From: Treponema saccharophilum DSM 2985
GTDB taxonomy: Bacteria; Spirochaetota; Spirochaetia; Treponematales; Treponemataceae
Assembly (NCBI RefSeq): GCF_000255555.1
Contig: NZ_AGRW01000041.1
Location: 62,001 to 126,000, forward strand
Reading direction: 5' to 3'
Length of the DNA stretch: 64,000 nt
The translations under genes and the position numbers were made by a program. Positions 61,251-64,000 of the stretch are shown piece by piece. Under the pieces are notes generated by a model that was given only the letters and a program-made list of their open reading frames with translations, had not been told where the DNA came from and searched no databases. Numbering within the stretch: position 1 is the first letter of the stretch; each line of letters opens with the position of its first letter.

Positions 61251-61325
61251 GTTCAGGAAATTGATTATCTGGCGCGTTCCTGCATTTGCGGGGACGCGCT
61301 TCTTTTTCGGGAGATATGTATCGGT

Positions 61326-62132
61326 ATGAAATACAACAGGATTTTCCATTGCTTTCCGGGCGGGAAACACAAAGTCCTCACGATGAGCTATGATGACGGC
61401 AAGCGCGAGGACCGCGCCCTCGTGAAGATTTTCAACGCGCACGGAATACGGGGGACGTTCAACCTCAACGCGGGGCTTATCCCTTCCGACGCGGACCGGA
61501 TACCGCTTGAAGAGATAGCCGGCTTGTACAAGGGGCACGAGGTTGCGTCGCACACGCTGACGCACCCGACAATCGGGCGCTGCGACCTTGCGCACGTCGC
61601 GCGGCAGATTCTCGATGACCGCGAGATGCTTGAGAAGGCGACTGGCCGTCCCGTGCGCGGGCTTGCGTATCCGAACGGCTCGTTCACCCCGGAGATTGAG
61701 GAAATGCTTCCCGCCTTGGGGATACGGTACGGGAGGGTCGTCGAGACGACGGGAACGTTCGCGCTTCCGAACAATCCGTACGAATGGAAGGGAACGTGCC
61801 ATCACAACGGGAACCTTCTCGAAAAATGCGAGGAATTCCTTTCGCTCAAGAAGACGCAGTACCTGTACGCGATGTATGTCTGGGGGCACAGCTATGAATT
61901 CAGCGATGCCGGAAACTGGGACGTGATGGAAAAATTCTGCGCGGCTGCCGGAGGAAAAAGCGACATCTGGTACGCCACGAACATCGAGATAATCGACTGG
62001 CAGGATACGATGAGGCGGCTGCAGTTCGCGGCTGACGGAAGCTTCGTCTACAATCCGTCGTCATCGGACGCGTGGCTTTCCGTTGACGGGGAAACGGTGC
62101 GCGTTGTCGGCGGCTCTCTCGTCCGGCTCTGA
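61326..62132 (+). CDS. Polysaccharide deacetylase (NodB/CE4-like)
   Basis: A 268-residue NodB-homology protein. Metal-binding motif 1 is TMSYDDG with the Asp pair, motif 2 is HEVASHTLTHP (the His-x3-His pair), and LAYPNGSF resembles motif 3. No signal peptide. In this setting it probably removes acetyl groups from pectic oligosaccharides rather than chitin, which is inference. Confidence 0.8.
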   Translation: MKYNRIFHCFPGGKHKVLTMSYDDGKREDRALVKIFNAHGIRGTFNLNAGLIPSDADRIPLEEIAGLYKGHEVASHTLTHPTIGRCDLAHVARQILDDREMLEKATGRPVRGLAYPNGSFTPEIEEMLPALGIRYGRVVETTGTFALPNNPYEWKGTCHHNGNLLEKCEEFLSLKKTQYLYAMYVWGHSYEFSDAGNWDVMEKFCAAAGGKSDIWYATNIEIIDWQDTMRRLQFAADGSFVYNPSSSDAWLSVDGETVRVVGGSLVRL

Positions 62133-62213
62133 GCCGCGGCGTTTTTGCTGCATGAATTGTGAAATATGAAAACGGCGCGCGGTGTTTTTGCGCGCATTTT
62201 TGAGGGGGAGAGC

Positions 62214-64000
62214 ATGAATGATGATATGAGAGGCGGTTTTCCGTACACGCTGAAGGCGGCGAGCGGCGCGGAAATGCCGCTGGGGTTCCTTGAGGGGAGG
62301 GGGCTTTCGGGCGCGGGAGCGTCATCCTACGGAAATTTTTCGGGATACTGGAAGATGGGGGAGGTGGGAGCCGATTCCGCTTTCTCCCTTTTTGACGAAA
62401 GCGGAAGGGAATATCCCGTCCAGTCGCATCCCGCGGCTTTCTGGCCGGACGGCTCGCTCAAATGGACGTTCCACACGGCCGATTTCCGACCGGAAGAGAG
62501 AGCCGCGTTCTCCCCCGTCGTCGAGTACGGAAGGAAACCGGCGCCGCTTGTCGGTTCCGTCGTATGCAACGACGCTGGCGACAGGCTTGTAATCGACACG
62601 GGGGCAATCCAGGCGGAGGTTTTCACCTCGAAGACCCGTTCCGGCGCGTTCCTCGGAAAGACCGTAATTCTCGGGCGGACTGCAATTTCCGAGGCGCGGC
62701 TTGTCTACATCGATGAGACGCCCTCGTGCGACGGAGACGTTTTTCCGGGAATCGCTTCCGCTCCTGCGCGCTCGGCGTTTTTCGGCGCAGTTTCGGGCGC
62801 GAAAATCGAGGAAATCGGGCGTCTTCAGGCGGTAATCAGAATCGAGGGAATCCACGTCGAGGAGAAGACGGGGCGGGAGCTGATGCCGTTCGTCGTCAGG
62901 CTGACGTTCCGCCTCGGCGAGCCGTTCATCAGGATTGAGCACACGTTCACGTATACGGGAGAGCCGTCGCGCGACATGATGCGCGGGCTTGGAATCGAAT
63001 TCCTGACGCCTGTTTCCGGGCGCGAGTACAACAGGCACGTCGTCTTTTCAGGCGATTTGGTCGGCGGAGAAGGGTGCCGGGCCGCCGCCCCGTTCCACGA
63101 GGCGCAGAAGATGCTCCTGAGCTGGCACCCGAAGCTCGACCCGGACGTCTATCCGAGCCAGATTGCGGGAAAGCCGCTCCTTTTCAACCCCGCGGAAAGC
63201 TCGTCGCGGGCGGTGGACAAAGTCGTCTCCTCCATTCCCGCATGGACGAGCTACCGCATGCTCGCGGACAGCGCTGACCATTGGCGCATAACGAAGGGGA
63301 CGGGCAAGGACGGATGCAGCCGGATAAGCGCGGCGGAGGGAAGGCGGAGCGCGGGCGCGGCTTCGCTTTCCGGAGAGGACGGCGGAATCGTCGTCTGCAT
63401 GAAGGATTTCTGGCAGAAATACCCGTCGGGAATCTGGTTCGACGCAATCGGCTCCGGCGACACGTCGGGGGACGGATGCCCGAGGACGACGGTGTGGTTC
63501 TGGTCGCCCGATGCCGGGGCGAAGGATTTCCGGCACTACGACACGGAAGGTCATTCGGGAAGCTACTACGAGGGATACGACAAGCTCGGCTCCGACCCGT
63601 TCGGAATCTCCTGCACGAACGAGATGGTAATCGGCGCGTTCCTTCCCCATGACGGGCGGATTGCGCTGAGCGGCGAGGAAATCGATGCGGTGGCGCACGA
63701 CGCGCAGAAAAGCGCGCTTCTCGTCTCCACGCCCGAATACTATCACGGCACGCAGGCGTTCGGCATATGGAGCCTTCCCGATTCTGGAACGCCGGACAAG
63801 GCGAGGCTTGAGAAGCAGCTCGACGACGCGCTTTCGTTCTACAAAAAGGAAATCGAGCAGCGAAGATGGTACGGGTTCTTCGATTACGGCGATTTCATGC
63901 ACACGTACGACAAGGACAGGCACTGCTGGCGGTACGACATGGGCGGGTACGCGTGGCAGAACACTGAGCTTGTCCCGACGATGTGGCTCTGGTACAGCTT
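62214..64000 (+). CDS. YetA/PL26-like exo-rhamnogalacturonan lyase family protein, cut by right edge
   Basis: At least 595 residues, open to the window end. The frame from ATG 62214 (after GAGGGGGAG) begins MNDDMRGGFPYTLKAASGAE and continues through FWPDGSLKW, MRGLGIEFLTPVSG, AQKMLLSWHPKLD and WWF-rich segments typical of the PcRGLX/YetA family, which in Bacillus sits in a rhamnogalacturonan cluster next to lpl/yte genes. A complete protein is about 800-900 residues. No signal peptide, so it is probably cytoplasmic. Confidence 0.8.
   Translation, partial: MNDDMRGGFPYTLKAASGAEMPLGFLEGRGLSGAGASSYGNFSGYWKMGEVGADSAFSLFDESGREYPVQSHPAAFWPDGSLKWTFHTADFRPEERAAFSPVVEYGRKPAPLVGSVVCNDAGDRLVIDTGAIQAEVFTSKTRSGAFLGKTVILGRTAISEARLVYIDETPSCDGDVFPGIASAPARSAFFGAVSGAKIEEIGRLQAVIRIEGIHVEEKTGRELMPFVVRLTFRLGEPFIRIEHTFTYTGEPSRDMMRGLGIEFLTPVSGREYNRHVVFSGDLVGGEGCRAAAPFHEAQKMLLSWHPKLDPDVYPSQIAGKPLLFNPAESSSRAVDKVVSSIPAWTSYRMLADSADHWRITKGTGKDGCSRISAAEGRRSAGAASLSGEDGGIVVCMKDFWQKYPSGIWFDAIGSGDTSGDGCPRTTVWFWSPDAGAKDFRHYDTEGHSGSYYEGYDKLGSDPFGISCTNEMVIGAFLPHDGRIALSGEEIDAVAHDAQKSALLVSTPEYYHGTQAFGIWSLPDSGTPDKARLEKQLDDALSFYKKEIEQRRWYGFFDYGDFMHTYDKDRHCWRYDMGGYAWQNTELVPTMWLWYS

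Noticed and set aside
59391-61889. 832-codon minus-strand open frame
   Set aside because: It is antisense to the solute-binding, permease and deacetylase genes; it exists because GC-rich codons rarely make stops on the opposite strand.

Overview
The window looks like chromosome from a host- or rumen-associated spirochaete of the genus Treponema, probably a pectin-using species. This is inferred from gene content, not from a marker gene: BspA-type leucine-rich repeat proteins, a Cache-HAMP chemoreceptor, Bacillus-Lpl-like ABC transport genes, pyruvate phosphate dikinase, and a radical SAM/lipoprotein pair. Housekeeping segments are GC-rich. AT-rich accessory islands interrupt them at about 11.4-23.4 kb, 34-39.5 kb and 43-51 kb.

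Region 1-10.5 kb: a ZIP metal transporter cut by the left edge, ArfB, a serine recombinase, the rSAM/lipoprotein pair, a chemoreceptor, an EAL-domain protein, tRNA-Ala(GGC) with a clear promoter and terminator, a 2H phosphoesterase, and a zinc-ribbon/Vsr pair. Region 10.5-24.4 kb is a defence island: MIF-like tautomerase, Phd/Doc toxin-antitoxin, a complete four-gene LlaJI-type restriction-modification system (two C5 methyltransferases, a McrB-like GTPase and a McrC-like nuclease), an HU-like protein, a strongly promoted AAA ATPase-Nudix operon, two ArsC/Spx-like proteins, two GNAT proteins, a truncated Eco47II-type nuclease and a decayed second Nudix gene.

Region 24.4-28.3 kb resembles an integrated plasmid replicon: a two-winged-helix initiator-like gene with a long structured leader, an unknown basic protein, a ParB-like protein and ParA, with AT-rich palindromes upstream of parA. 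Region 28.6-33.5 kb is metabolic: GNAT, FucO and PpdK, the last with a palindrome over its -10 box. Region 33.5-39.6 kb is a graveyard: two CsgG/LpoB-like genes (one with in-frame stops, one frameshifted in its signal peptide), a broken antitoxin/GNAT pair, and the C-terminal end of a Wadjet JetC ATPase fused to a BspA tail fragment.

Region 40-51.5 kb holds a second 2H phosphoesterase, two BspA-like genes, a deleted type III toxin (ToxN/AbiQ) behind its terminator, a DUF3990 ADP-ribosyltransferase-like cassette between direct repeats, a HEPN/membrane-protein pair, a cluster of overlapping palindromes, a Nudix/winged-helix regulator with a candidate operator, an exported protein broken at an A9 tract, and an Ig-like-repeat lipoprotein whose upstream region carries about 23 copies of TGTGC. 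Next is an SPFH-NAD kinase-like operon with two inverted-repeat operators.

Region 54.5-64 kb: transaldolase, then a rhamnogalacturonan locus made of a divergent GH105 gene facing two ABC permeases, a binding lipoprotein, a polysaccharide deacetylase and a YetA/PL26-like lyase cut by the right edge. A 14-bp inverted repeat sits in the divergent control region. FucO (lactaldehyde from rhamnose), transaldolase and PpdK would fit downstream of this pectin-sugar uptake. The best candidates for undescribed biology are the AAA-Nudix operon, the SPFH-NADK operon, the DUF3990 and HEPN pairs, and the rSAM/lipoprotein pair.
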